A program made the translations under genes and the position numbers. From contig CAAGCF010000044.1 of assembly GCA_900768265.1 (NCBI GenBank), forward strand, positions 1-64,000: a stretch of DNA of 64,000 nt, written 5' to 3'. Below, piece by piece: positions 42,485-51,761 of this stretch. The DNA is from an uncultured Collinsella sp. (GTDB lineage Bacteria > Actinomycetota > Coriobacteriia > Coriobacteriales > Coriobacteriaceae). The stretch's first letter is position 1. Each line of letters starts with the position of its first letter. A model generated the notes under the pieces. The model searched no databases. It was not told the origin of the DNA and worked only from the letters and a program-made list of their open reading frames with translations.

Positions 42485-43840
42485 ATGCTTCTGGTCGCTA
42501 ACGGTTCCGTCTTTACCCGCAACGCTCAGACCCCGTTCATTCCAAACGGTGCGGTCGCCATTGACGGAGATACGATCGTCGAAGTGGGCCCCGAGTGCGA
42601 GCTCAAGGCCAAGTACCCGGATGCCGAGTACGTCGATGCCCAGGGCAACCTCATCATGCCTGGACTCATCAATTGCCACACCCACATCTACTCGGGTCTG
42701 GCCCGCGGCCTTGCCATTAAGGGCTGCAACCCCACCAACTTCCTGGAGAATCTTGAGCAGCAGTGGTGGAAGATCGATGACAACCTGACGCTCGACGGCA
42801 CCAAGGCCAGCGCCTATGCCACGATTCTTGACTCCATCCGCGATGGCGTCACCACGATCTTCGATCACCACGCGAGCTTCTGCGAGATCCCAGGCAGCCT
42901 CTTTACCATTAAGGATGCAGCTCAGGAGCTGGGCATGCGTTCGTGCCTGTGCTACGAGGTCTCCGACCGCCGCGGTCAGGAAAAATGCGACCAGGCCATT
43001 GCCGAGAACGCCGAGTTTGCCCAGTGGGCCGCCAAGGAGCGTCGCGATAACGACAACCACATGATTGCAGCCATGTTTGGCGGTCACGCCACCTTTACGC
43101 TGTCGGACGAGACCATGGACAAGATGGCCGAGGCCAACAACGGCCTGACCGGCTTCCACATCCATGTGTGCGAGGGCATGAATGACGTGTGGGACTCCCG
43201 CCTCAACCGTGGTGGCATCAGCCCCGTCGAGCGCCTGCTGCAGCACAATCTGCTGGGTCCCGACACCATGCTCGGCCACTGCATCCACGTGACGCCTGCC
43301 GAGATGGATATCGTCAAGGAGTCCGGCACCTGGCTCGTCAACAACCCCGAATCCAATATGGGCAACGCCGTGGGCTGCGCCCCCGTGCTCGAGTTCTTCC
43401 GCCGCGGCATCCCCGTGTGCATGGGCACCGACGCCTACACCCACGACATGCTCGAGAGCCTCAAGGTCTTCCTGATCATTCAGCGCCACAACGCCGCCAT
43501 GCCCAACGTGGGCTGGTGCGAGGCCATGACGATGCTGTTCGAGAATAACGCCAAGATGGCCAGCAAGTACTTCGATTGCAAGCTCGGTGTGCTTGAGCCC
43601 GGCGCCGCCGCCGACGTCATCGTTATGGACTACAAGCCCTTTACGCCGCTGAGCGAGGAGAACATTGACGGCCACATGCTCTTTGGCATGATGGGCAAAA
43701 ACTGCCGCACCACCATCATCAACGGCCGCGTCCTGTACAAGGATCGCGAGTTCGTTGGCATTGATGAGGACAAGATCAACGCGTGGACCATGGCCGAGTC
43801 CAAGAAGCTCTGGAGCACGCTCAACGATCGCGCCTACTAA
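42485..43840 (+). CDS. ssnA: SsnA-type amidohydrolase
   Basis: This 451-residue metal-dependent amidohydrolase has the N-terminal HxH metal site (GLINCHTHIY, His65 and His67), GFHIHVCEG, GHCIHV and the Asp of MGTDAYTHDM. In E. coli ssnA lies beside ygfK and xdhD, and it belongs to the gut purine-degradation gene set. It probably hydrolyses a ring-opened or cyclic purine breakdown product. ATG 42485 follows GAAGGGA. Confidence 0.9.
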   Translation: MLLVANGSVFTRNAQTPFIPNGAVAIDGDTIVEVGPECELKAKYPDAEYVDAQGNLIMPGLINCHTHIYSGLARGLAIKGCNPTNFLENLEQQWWKIDDNLTLDGTKASAYATILDSIRDGVTTIFDHHASFCEIPGSLFTIKDAAQELGMRSCLCYEVSDRRGQEKCDQAIAENAEFAQWAAKERRDNDNHMIAAMFGGHATFTLSDETMDKMAEANNGLTGFHIHVCEGMNDVWDSRLNRGGISPVERLLQHNLLGPDTMLGHCIHVTPAEMDIVKESGTWLVNNPESNMGNAVGCAPVLEFFRRGIPVCMGTDAYTHDMLESLKVFLIIQRHNAAMPNVGWCEAMTMLFENNAKMASKYFDCKLGVLEPGAAADVIVMDYKPFTPLSEENIDGHMLFGMMGKNCRTTIINGRVLYKDREFVGIDEDKINAWTMAESKKLWSTLNDRAY

Positions 43841-43989
43841 TTACAAGTAGATTCGCGCGCGTCGGATGTTTCGCCGCATCCGACGCGCGTATAGGCGACC
43901 TCCGCGGGGTCGCCGGCGCTTGTGCTAGCGCTACACCGTATTTGCGCCCGCCGCGCGGTCTCGCCGGGCGTTACAGAGAGGAGCTCACT

Positions 43990-46989
43990 ATGAGCGACAT
44001 CATGAGGCCGATCCCGTTTTCGCAGCTGATGAACTGGATCATCGAGGAGCACAAGACCCAGGACGCCATCTTTGGCGTGCGCAAGATGGTCACGACCAAC
44101 CAGGAGGGCGCGCTTCCCATTTTTGACGAGCGCATCGAGACTCCGTTTGGCCCGGCTGCCGGCCCCAACACGCAGCTGGCCCAGAACATCGTGGCATCCT
44201 ACGTGGCCGGTTCTCGTTTCTTTGAGCTCAAGACCGTCCAGGTTATGGACGGCGAGGAGCTCTCCAAGTGTGTGAACAAGCCCTGCATCGTGGCTCAGGA
44301 CGAGTGCTACAACTGCGAATGGTCGACCGAGCTCGAGGTTCCGCAGGCCTTTGCCGAGTACGTGAAGGCATGGTTTGCCTGCCACCTGATCGCTCGCGAG
44401 TACGGTCTGGGCAGCCCGGACGGCTTTGTCTTCAACATGTCCGTGGGTTATGACCTCGAGGGTATTAAGAGCCCCAAGGTCGACGCCTACATCGAGGGTA
44501 TGAAGGACGCCAGCGGCTCTGACGTCTGGAATGAGTGCCGCGCATGGGCGCTCGCCAACCTGGACAAGTTTGAGCATGTCGACGCCGCGTTTGTCGAGTC
44601 CATCCCGGCTCGCGTGTCCAACTCCATCACCGAGTCCACGCTGCATGGCTGCCCGCCGGCGGAGATCGAGCGCATCGCGACCTATCTGATTACCGAAAAG
44701 GGCCTCAACACCTACATCAAGTGCAACCCCACGCTGCTGGGCTATGAGTTTGCCCGCCAGCGCCTGAACGAGCTGGGCTTTGACTACATCGTCTTCGATG
44801 ACACGCACTTCCGCGAGGACCTGCAGTGGGCCGACGCCGTGCCCATGTTCGAGCGCCTGATTGCCCTGTGCGCCGAGCGCGGCCTGGAGTTTGGCGTCAA
44901 GCTGACCAACACGTTCCCCGTCGACGTGACGAGGAACGAGCTGCCCTCCACCGAGATGTACATGTCCGGTCGTTCGCTGTTCTCGCTGACCATCGAGGCC
45001 GCCCGCCGCATTACCGAGCAGTTCGATGGCAAGCTGCGCATCAGCTACTCCGGCGGTGCCACGGTCTACAACATCCGTGCCCTGTACGATGCCGGCATTT
45101 GGCCCGTTACCCTGGCGACCGACGTGCTCAAGCCCGGTGGCTACGAGCGCTTTAGCCAGATGGCCGGCGAGTTTACCGATCTGGACGGCAAGCCGTTCGC
45201 GGGCGTCTCGCTCGAGGCCGTGACCGCGATCCAGACCGACTCGCTCACCAACCCGCTCTACAAGAAGCCGCTGCGCCCGCTGCCCGACCGCAAGGTCGCC
45301 GGCAAAAGCCCGCTTTCCGACTGCTTTACCACGCCGTGCCGCACGAGCTGCCCCATCCAGCAGGATATTCCCGCCTACCTGGCGGCTGTTGACGAGGGTC
45401 GCTACGAGGACGCGTTCAACATCATCATCGAGCGCAACGCCCTGCCGTTCATTACCGGCACCATCTGCCCGCATCCCTGCGGCCGTGCCTGCGAGCGTGC
45501 ATTCTACGAGCCCGAGGGCGCCCAGATCCGCGCCAGCAAGCTCAAGGCCGCCCGCGAGGCCATGACCGCCGTGCTGCCCAAGCTGCGCGCCCAGGCCATC
45601 GCCAACGACGGCGAGCGCAACGTTGCCGTTATCGGCGGCGGCCCGGCCGGCCTGGCGACGGCGTTCTTCCTGACGCGTGCCGGCGTGCCCGTTACCATTT
45701 TTGAGGCCCGCGACTCTCTCGGCGGCGTGGTTCGTCACGTGATCCCCGAGTTCCGTATCGCCAGCGACGATATCTCGCACGACGCCGAGCTCTGTCTGGC
45801 CTTTGGTGCCAAGGTTCAGCTCAACGCCCGCGTGGAGTCCATTGACGAGCTCAAGGCCCAGGGCTTTACTGACGTGGTCGTGGCCACCGGTGCCTGGATG
45901 CCCGGCTCTGCGGGCCTAGGCGAGGGTGCCGAGCTCGATGTGCTGGAGTTCCTCGAGGCCGCCAAGAAGGGCGAGAAACTCGAGCTGGGCGAGGACGTCG
46001 TGGTCATTGGCGCCGGCAACACCGCCATGGACGCCGCCCGCGTGGCCAAGCGCCTGGCAGGCGTGAAGAACGTGCGTCTGGTGTATCGCCGCACCAAGAA
46101 GCAGATGCCCGCCGACGAGGAAGAGCTCGATCTTGCTCTTGCCGACGGCGTTGAGTTCTGCGAGCTGCTGGCGCCCAAGGCACTCAACGGCGCCGTGCTG
46201 ACCTGCGACGTTATGGAGCTTGGCGAGCCGGATGCAAGCGGCCGTCGCAGCCCTGTCGCCACGGGCGAGACCGTCGAGCTTTCCGCCACCACGGTGATCT
46301 GCGCCGTGGGCGAGGGCATCGATGCCAGCCTGTACGATGCCGCGGGCGTCGAGCATGACCGTCGTGGCCGTCTTGCCGCCACCTCCACCGGTGTTGAGGG
46401 CGTCTGGGCTGCGGGCGACTGTCGCCGCGGTCCCGCCACCGTGGTCGAGGCTATCGCCGACGCCGCCGAGGTCGCCCGTGCCATTGCCGACGTGGACTTT
46501 AACAAGTACGCCGACTGCAACGAGCAGGCCGGCCGCGAGGACACCTGCTATGAGCGCAAGGGGTCGCTGTGCCGCGACAAGCGCAACTGCACCAAGACTC
46601 GCTGCCTGGGCTGCGGCTCGGTGTGCGAGGTCTGCTGCGACGTGTGCCCCAACCGCGCCAACGTTGCCATTAAGGTGCCGGGCCTGGCCAAGCATCAGGT
46701 CGTCCATGTCGATGGCATGTGCAACGAGTGCGGCAACTGCGCCGTGTTCTGCCCCTACCAGGAGGGTCGTCCCTACAAGGACAAGCTCACCCTGTTCTGG
46801 AGCGAGCAGGACATGGAGAACTCCGAGAACGAGGGCTTCCTGGCCGTGGACGAGGATCACTTTAAGGTCCGCGTCGCCGGCACGGTCCGCACCGTCTCGG
46901 TCGATGCCGTCAACACCGGTCTGCCCGAGGCCGTCCGCCTGACCATCAAGGCCGTGCGCGACAGCTATTCGTACCTCCTTAAGAAATAG
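43990..46989 (+). CDS. ygfK: YgfK-type flavo-iron-sulfur oxidoreductase ('putative selenate reductase subunit')
   Basis: This 999-residue protein has an N-terminal dihydroorotate-dehydrogenase-like barrel (about 1-430), a glutamate-synthase-small-chain Fe-S domain (cysteines in CFTTPCRTSCP and TICPHPCGRACE, about 446-515), an FAD site (VIGGGPAGLATAFFL, about 550), an NAD(P)H site (VIGAGNTAMDAARV, about 672) and two C-terminal cysteine clusters (RCLGCGSVCEVCCDVCP and CNECGNCAVFCP). It probably exchanges electrons between NAD(P)H and the molybdenum hydroxylase or ferredoxin next door. ATG 43990 follows AGAGAGGAG. Confidence 0.92.
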   Translation: MSDIMRPIPFSQLMNWIIEEHKTQDAIFGVRKMVTTNQEGALPIFDERIETPFGPAAGPNTQLAQNIVASYVAGSRFFELKTVQVMDGEELSKCVNKPCIVAQDECYNCEWSTELEVPQAFAEYVKAWFACHLIAREYGLGSPDGFVFNMSVGYDLEGIKSPKVDAYIEGMKDASGSDVWNECRAWALANLDKFEHVDAAFVESIPARVSNSITESTLHGCPPAEIERIATYLITEKGLNTYIKCNPTLLGYEFARQRLNELGFDYIVFDDTHFREDLQWADAVPMFERLIALCAERGLEFGVKLTNTFPVDVTRNELPSTEMYMSGRSLFSLTIEAARRITEQFDGKLRISYSGGATVYNIRALYDAGIWPVTLATDVLKPGGYERFSQMAGEFTDLDGKPFAGVSLEAVTAIQTDSLTNPLYKKPLRPLPDRKVAGKSPLSDCFTTPCRTSCPIQQDIPAYLAAVDEGRYEDAFNIIIERNALPFITGTICPHPCGRACERAFYEPEGAQIRASKLKAAREAMTAVLPKLRAQAIANDGERNVAVIGGGPAGLATAFFLTRAGVPVTIFEARDSLGGVVRHVIPEFRIASDDISHDAELCLAFGAKVQLNARVESIDELKAQGFTDVVVATGAWMPGSAGLGEGAELDVLEFLEAAKKGEKLELGEDVVVIGAGNTAMDAARVAKRLAGVKNVRLVYRRTKKQMPADEEELDLALADGVEFCELLAPKALNGAVLTCDVMELGEPDASGRRSPVATGETVELSATTVICAVGEGIDASLYDAAGVEHDRRGRLAATSTGVEGVWAAGDCRRGPATVVEAIADAAEVARAIADVDFNKYADCNEQAGREDTCYERKGSLCRDKRNCTKTRCLGCGSVCEVCCDVCPNRANVAIKVPGLAKHQVVHVDGMCNECGNCAVFCPYQEGRPYKDKLTLFWSEQDMENSENEGFLAVDEDHFKVRVAGTVRTVSVDAVNTGLPEAVRLTIKAVRDSYSYLLKK

Positions 46990-47000
46990 GCGAGTCTCTT

Positions 47001-47480
47001 ATGGCCAAATCCATTCAACATAACGTGGCCTACGTTGCCTGCGGAAGCGGTTGCGCCTCCGCAGGCGGCGACGCCCACTGCAGCGAAGGCTGCATTGGCT
47101 GTGGCGCCTGCGTCACGGCCTGCCCCCACGGCGCCATTGCGCTGATTGATGGCATCGCTCGCGTGGATCGCTCCAAGTGTACGGGCTGTGGCCTGTGCGG
47201 CATGGCGTGCCCGCAGCGCGTGATTGCCTTCGTTCCCGGCTACCAGAACATCCTGGTGCGCTGCAACAACACCGATAAGGGCGCCATCGCCCGCAAGATC
47301 TGCGACACGAGCTGCATCGGTTGCGGCATGTGCGCCAAAAAGTGCCCTGCCGGCGCTATCCGCATCGAGGACAACTGCGCCCATATTGATGGCGCGGATT
47401 GTCTGTCGTGCGGCATGTGCGCCGTCGTCTGCCCGCATGGCGCCATCCACGACCGCACCGGCATAGCCGCCGGCGTGTAG
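47001..47480 (+). CDS. Ferredoxin with four [4Fe-4S] motifs
   Basis: This 159-residue protein has four CxxCxxCxxxCP motifs at Cys31-41, Cys60-70, Cys105-115 and Cys134-144, plus extra N-terminal cysteines at 14, 18 and 27. It has no other domain. Lying between ygfK and the xanthine-dehydrogenase gene, it is well placed to carry electrons between them. It replaces the FAD-binding subunit (YgfM type) found beside E. coli xdhD. Confidence 0.92.
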   Translation: MAKSIQHNVAYVACGSGCASAGGDAHCSEGCIGCGACVTACPHGAIALIDGIARVDRSKCTGCGLCGMACPQRVIAFVPGYQNILVRCNNTDKGAIARKICDTSCIGCGMCAKKCPAGAIRIEDNCAHIDGADCLSCGMCAVVCPHGAIHDRTGIAAGV

Positions 47481-47492
47481 AAGGGAATCACC

Positions 47493-50270
47493 ATGGCACA
47501 GGAATTCACTTTTACCGTTAACGGCGTCGAGCGCACGACGACCCAAAACAAACCGTTGCTGCGCTACCTGCGCGACGACCTGCACATTCACTCCGCCAAG
47601 GACGGCTGCTCCGAGGGCGCGTGCGGTACCTGCACCATCCACGTGGACGGTGCGGCCGTCAAAGCCTGCGTACTGACCACCGCGCTTGCCGCCGGCCGCA
47701 ACATCGTGACCATCGAGGGCCTGCCCGAGGACGTGCGCGAGGCCTTTGTGTACGCCTTTGGCGCCGTGGGCGCCGTGCAGTGCGGCTTTTGCATCCCCGG
47801 CATGGTCATGGCGGGTGCGGCGCTCATCGCCGAGGACCCCGAGCCCACCGAGGAACAGATCAAGTACGCCATTCGCGGTAACGTCTGCCGTTGCACCGGC
47901 TACAAAAAGATTATTGAGGGCATTGCGCTGGCCGCTGCGGTGCTCCGCGGCGAAAAGCAGATCGACGAGGACTTGGAGCGCGGCGACGACTACGGCGTGG
48001 GCAAGCGCGCCTTCCGCATCGACGTGCGCAAGAAGGTGCTCGGCGAGGGCAAGTACCCCGACGACATCGATGAGCTCGATCAGCCGGGCCTGACCTACGC
48101 CAGCGCCGTGCGCTCCAAGTATCCGCGCGCCCGCGTGCTCTCCATCGATACCTCCAAGGCCGAGGCCCTGCCCGGTGTGGTGGGCATTCTGCGCGCCGAG
48201 GACGTGCCAGTCAACCAGGTCGGCCACCTTATCCAGGACTGGGACGTCATGATCGCCCAAGGTGATATCACCCGCTGCGTGGGCGATGCCATTGTGCTGG
48301 TGGTCGCTGAGGACGAGGCGACGCTCGAGAAGGCCAAGAAGCTCGTAAAGATCGATTACGAGCCGCTGGAGCCCGTGCGCAACATCGCCGAGGCCAAGGC
48401 TGCCGACGCCCCGCGCCTGCACGACAGCTTCTTTGCCTTTGGCCACACGGTGGAGCTCAAGGACAACGTGTGCCAGAGCCGCCATGTGACACGCGGCGAC
48501 GCCGCCAAGGCGCTGGCCGAAAGCGCGTTTACCGTGACGCAGCGCTTTACCACGCCCTTTACCGAGCATGCCTTCTTGGAGCCCGAGTGCGCCGTTGCCT
48601 TCCCGTACAAGAACGGCGTCAAGGTGCAGTCGACCGACCAGGGCGCCTACGATACGCGCAAAGAGTGTGCTCACATGTTTGGCTGGGACAACGAGCCCGA
48701 GCGCGTGGTCGTCGAGACCATGCTCGTGGGTGGCGGCTTTGGCGGCAAGGAGGACGTGTCCATCCAGCACCTGGCCGCGCTCGCCGCATATAAGTTCCAG
48801 CGTCCTGTGAAGTGCAAGCTTACACGTGCCGAGTCGCTCGCGTTCCATCCCAAGCGTCATGCCATGGACGGCACCTTTACGCTGGGTTGCGACGCCGAGG
48901 GCAACTTTACCGGCCTGGACTGCGAGATTAACTTTGACACCGGCGCCTACGCGTCGCTGTGCGGCCCGGTGCTCGAGCGCGCCTGCACGCATGCCGTTGG
49001 TCCCTACAAGTACCAGAACACCGACATTCGTGGCTTTGGCTACTACACCAACAACCCGCCCGCCGGTGCGTACCGAGGATTTGGCGTTTGCCAGTCCGAG
49101 TTTGCGCTCGAGAGCCTGATCGACCTGCTTGCCGAGAAGGTCGGCTTGGATCCGTGGGAGATCCGCTACCGTAACGCCATCGAGCCGGGCGAGGTTTTGC
49201 CCAACGGCCAGATTGCCGACTGCTCCACGGCGCTGAAGGAGACGCTGCTCGAGGTCAAGGATGCCTACTACGCGCATCCCGGACATGCCGGTATCGCCTG
49301 CGCCATGAAGAATGCCGGTGTGGGCGTGGGCCTGCCCGACGCCGGCCGCTGCAAGATTCGCGTCGAGAACGGCGTGGCCGTGGTCTATGCCGCCACGTCC
49401 GACATCGGTCAGGGCTGCAACACGGTCTTTTTACAGGACGTTGCCGAGGCCTGCGGTCTGCCGCTGAGCTGCATTGCCAATGGCGAGTGCTCCACCGAGA
49501 ACGCTCCCGACTCCGGCACCACGTCTGGCTCGCGTCAGACGGTCGTGACCGGCGAGGCCGTGCGCGGCGCCGCCTTCCTGCTGCGCGATGCCATGCTTGA
49601 CATCGAGGCCGGCAAGCCCGCGCCCGATGCTCCCGTGAGTGCGCATGGCGACGGCGTCAAGATCGAGTACGACGACGGTCGCGCCTATCAGCTGCGTACG
49701 CAGGAGCTCGTCGCCGGCCAGGGCATGCATCCTCAAGATCCCGCTGCCGCCATCAAGGCGCTCGAGGGATGCGAGTTTGGCTACGTGTACCTGGAGCCGA
49801 CCGACAAGCTGGGCGCCGACGTGCCCAACCCCAAGAGCCACATCTGCTACGGTTTTGCCACGCATGTGGTCATTCTGGATGATGACGGCCGCGTGAGCGA
49901 GGTCTATGCCGCGCACGATTCCGGCAAGGTGGTCAACCCCATCTCCATCCAGGGTCAGATCGAAGGCGGCGTGCTCATGGGTATGGGTTATGCGCTTACC
50001 GAGGATTGGCCGCTCGAGGACTGCGTGCCCCAGGCAAGGTACGGTACGCTCGGACTGTTCCGTGCGCCCGAGATTCCGGATATCCACGCCATCTACGTGG
50101 AGAAGGACGAGCTGCTGCCTGTGGCATACGGCGGCAAGGGCATCGGCGAGATCGCAACGATCCCCACGGCGCCCGCCGTGCAGAACGCCTATCGCGCATT
50201 CGACGGCAAACTGCGTCCAGATCTGCCCATGGTGGATACGCCGTACAGCCGCGCCCGTCACCGCGGGTAG
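47493..50270 (+). CDS. xdhD: Xanthine-dehydrogenase-type molybdenum hydroxylase (selenium-dependent type), fused Fe-S and Mo domains
   Basis: This 925-residue protein carries an N-terminal [2Fe-2S] domain (Cys39, 44, 47, 59), a second [2Fe-2S] domain (Cys97, 100, 132, 134) and a molybdopterin domain with GGGFGGKED (about 413), GAYRGFGVCQSE, GTTSGSRQT and the catalytic Glu in GGKGIGE (about 886). There is no FAD domain. The architecture matches the selenium-dependent molybdenum hydroxylase family, in which Se is a labile cofactor ligand, not selenocysteine. The substrate is probably xanthine, hypoxanthine or urate. GAAGGGAATCACC precedes the ATG. Confidence 0.92.
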   Translation: MAQEFTFTVNGVERTTTQNKPLLRYLRDDLHIHSAKDGCSEGACGTCTIHVDGAAVKACVLTTALAAGRNIVTIEGLPEDVREAFVYAFGAVGAVQCGFCIPGMVMAGAALIAEDPEPTEEQIKYAIRGNVCRCTGYKKIIEGIALAAAVLRGEKQIDEDLERGDDYGVGKRAFRIDVRKKVLGEGKYPDDIDELDQPGLTYASAVRSKYPRARVLSIDTSKAEALPGVVGILRAEDVPVNQVGHLIQDWDVMIAQGDITRCVGDAIVLVVAEDEATLEKAKKLVKIDYEPLEPVRNIAEAKAADAPRLHDSFFAFGHTVELKDNVCQSRHVTRGDAAKALAESAFTVTQRFTTPFTEHAFLEPECAVAFPYKNGVKVQSTDQGAYDTRKECAHMFGWDNEPERVVVETMLVGGGFGGKEDVSIQHLAALAAYKFQRPVKCKLTRAESLAFHPKRHAMDGTFTLGCDAEGNFTGLDCEINFDTGAYASLCGPVLERACTHAVGPYKYQNTDIRGFGYYTNNPPAGAYRGFGVCQSEFALESLIDLLAEKVGLDPWEIRYRNAIEPGEVLPNGQIADCSTALKETLLEVKDAYYAHPGHAGIACAMKNAGVGVGLPDAGRCKIRVENGVAVVYAATSDIGQGCNTVFLQDVAEACGLPLSCIANGECSTENAPDSGTTSGSRQTVVTGEAVRGAAFLLRDAMLDIEAGKPAPDAPVSAHGDGVKIEYDDGRAYQLRTQELVAGQGMHPQDPAAAIKALEGCEFGYVYLEPTDKLGADVPNPKSHICYGFATHVVILDDDGRVSEVYAAHDSGKVVNPISIQGQIEGGVLMGMGYALTEDWPLEDCVPQARYGTLGLFRAPEIPDIHAIYVEKDELLPVAYGGKGIGEIATIPTAPAVQNAYRAFDGKLRPDLPMVDTPYSRARHRG

Positions 50271-50337
50271 GGTAGGGCGCAGACGGCATTGCTGACTGCT
50301 GTCTGCGCTTGCCATTAACTGCATATGCTGCATCTTT

Positions 50338-50369
50338 GGCCCCAGCTCCATCGCGAGCCGGGGCCTTTT
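50338..50369 (+). terminator. Terminator closing the permease-xdhD half of the purine cluster
   Basis: GGCCCC and GGGGCC form a stem followed by TTTTGTTT. A hairpin without a T run (GCGCAGACGGCA with TGCTGTCTGCGC) lies at about 50277-50308. Confidence 0.82.
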
Positions 50370-50449
50370 GTTTGGAGCGGAGGCAGCATCCCGGAATTCG
50401 GGCAATCCGGTGGTCAGGGGTTGAGCGAGCGTTGCACTAAGGATGCCAA

Positions 50450-50587
50450 GCGTAAAACCTTCAATGAAAATAGCGGAAAAACTGCATCTGTCATGGCGTA
50501 AAAACTACATCGGTCATGGCGTAAAAACTACATTGAAAGTAGCGTAAAAACAGCATTGAGAATGGCGTAATTTCGTATATCGCATGA
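50450..50587 (+). repeat. Six tandem 23-bp repeats
   Basis: GCG begins at 50450, 50473, 50496, 50519, 50542 and 50565, an exact 23-bp period. The consensus is about GCGTAAAAACTACATYGRT; the outer units are more diverged. The array runs directly into a DUF4143 fragment. Another array with a different period precedes the intact relative at 53397. Confidence 0.85.
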
Positions 50588-51238
50588 TCGCCCGAGCTTG
50601 CACACGGCCTTTTGCGAGCTCTTGCCATGAACGAGAGCCAGGCCGTCACGTACAAGACGCTCGTAAAGGACGCCTCGTACGGTGAGGCGGGCCCCGACGA
50701 GAGGGCCATCGCTGCGTACTTGGACCTCTTCAACAGGCTCAAGCTGACCGAGGACCTGTGCGGATGGGAGCCGCCCATGCGCTCGAAGGCCCGCGTTCGC
50801 GTGCGCCCCAAGCGCTACTTCTGTGACCCGTCACTTGCGGCGGCGTTGCTGGGGGCTACCCCTGAGCGGCTGCTTGGCGATATGCAAACGCTGGGGATGC
50901 TCTTTGAGAACCTCGTTCTGCGCGACGTGCGCGTGTTCCTTTCCACCTACGGCGGTGTCGACAACAGTGTCCATTATTTCCGAGATGAGAAGGGCCTTGA
51001 GGTCGATCTGATCGTTGAGCACGACGGGCGCTGGGGAGCCATTGAGGTCAAGCTGAGTGATGCGAAAGCAGACGATGGAGCGAGAAATCTCAAGGCGCTG
51101 GAGAGGAAAGTGCTCTCCAATCCTGCCGCCCAGAATGCCGCGCCGGCGTTTTTGGCGGTCGTAGTTGGAAAGGGGAGCATTGCCTACACATGCGACGACG
51201 GCGTGGCGGTGATCCCCATGGCGGCACTTGGGGCGTAG
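50588..51238 (+). pseudogene. DUF4143/PD-(D/E)XK part of an AAA_14-type ATPase, 5' truncated
   Basis: About 216 codons match the C-terminal half of AAA_14/DUF4143 proteins: LLRALAMNESQAVTYKTLVKDAS, YLDLFNRLKLTEDLCGWEP, GMLFENLVLRDVRVF, and a nuclease-like tail (GLEVDLIVE then AIEVKLSD). The ATPase half with Walker motifs is absent, and a stop lies just before the homology. Internal starts (TTG 50612, ATG 50627) exist, so a short protein could still be made. A deletion probably joined the upstream repeats to this half. Confidence 0.82.
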
Positions 51239-51280
51239 TGGTTTTGCGGGAGTGCCGTGCTTCCTTTACCGAAAATCCAT

Positions 51281-51401
51281 TTGGTAAACCCGGCGCCCGT
51301 GGGTAAAATAAGGTCGACGGCAGCCCAAGTAGTGAAGAGCTGGGCAGCGCCGTTGCTTGGATTAAGGGGTCATCGCCTTAGCGGCGTCGACCCCTCTTTT
51401 T
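51281..51401 (+). ncRNA. Candidate antisense RNA of a type I toxin-antitoxin locus
   Basis: A promoter (TTGGTA 51281-51286, 17 bp, TAAAAT 51304-51309) would start a transcript near 51316. It ends at an intrinsic terminator (AGGGGTC with GACCCCT, then TTTTT at 51397-51401). The RNA of about 85 nt contains a strong hairpin (about 51312-51350) and overlaps the last 24 bases or so of the minus-strand peptide gene. Confidence 0.5.
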
Positions 51402-51503
51402 ATGCTTCGTACGCTGCTTGAGTGCCTCGGTAAGTCCGATAAGCGCCGTGAGGAGCGAGACCAAAGCGGTCAGGAGCTTCACAAAATCAGTCAGATCGGT
51501 CAT
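51378..51503 (-). CDS. 41-residue hydrophobic peptide, candidate type I toxin
   Basis: The peptide has an acidic start (MTDLTDF), one hydrophobic helix of about 17 residues (VKLLTALVSLLTALIGL) and a strongly basic tail (KQRTKHKKRGRRR), a layout shared with Fst/Ldr-type membrane toxins. GGGAGGTGAT lies eight bases before ATG 51503, an excellent ribosome-binding site; ATG 51509 is less well placed. An AT-rich promoter-like region lies upstream (51585-51640 on the minus strand). No sequence family is recognised. Confidence 0.6.
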   Translation of the reverse strand: MTDLTDFVKLLTALVSLLTALIGLTEALKQRTKHKKRGRRR

Positions 51504-51761
51504 GGGCATCACCTCCCGTCGCATGGAGGGCGCTGCCCGGCACATGGAACTGCCGCCAACAATAACCAGTCTATCAAACTGCAGCCATAAATACGAATAT
51601 ATGTTCGATAATAACAGCGACGTGACCATCTCAAAGCGCAGCTTTACGCAAGGATGCCGGAAAGCTGCACTGTGCGATTTCATGTCCGCACGGACACTTA
51701 TCCTTACGGCAATGTAGCTGCCTGTGAAACAGGCGGCAGTTGACGGAGAAAGGCCCTAACC

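Noticed and set aside
43990..46989. Selenate reductase function for YgfK
   Set aside because: The name is historical. Domain content (DHODH-like barrel, glutamate-synthase-type flavin domains, ferredoxin clusters) and context point to electron transfer in purine catabolism.
47493..50270. Selenocysteine-containing xanthine dehydrogenase
   Set aside because: There is no in-frame TGA and no SECIS-like hairpin; in this family selenium is a labile cofactor ligand, and the frame is complete without recoding.
50450..50587. CRISPR array reading of the 23-bp, 27-bp and 33-bp tandem repeats
   Set aside because: Units are contiguous with no true spacers of 30 bp or more, the conserved part is only 17-20 bp and imperfect, and no cas gene is present.
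50612..51238. Intact 208-residue gene starting at 50612
   Set aside because: Family similarity extends upstream of this start to a stop codon and the ATPase half is missing, so it is treated as a truncated gene.
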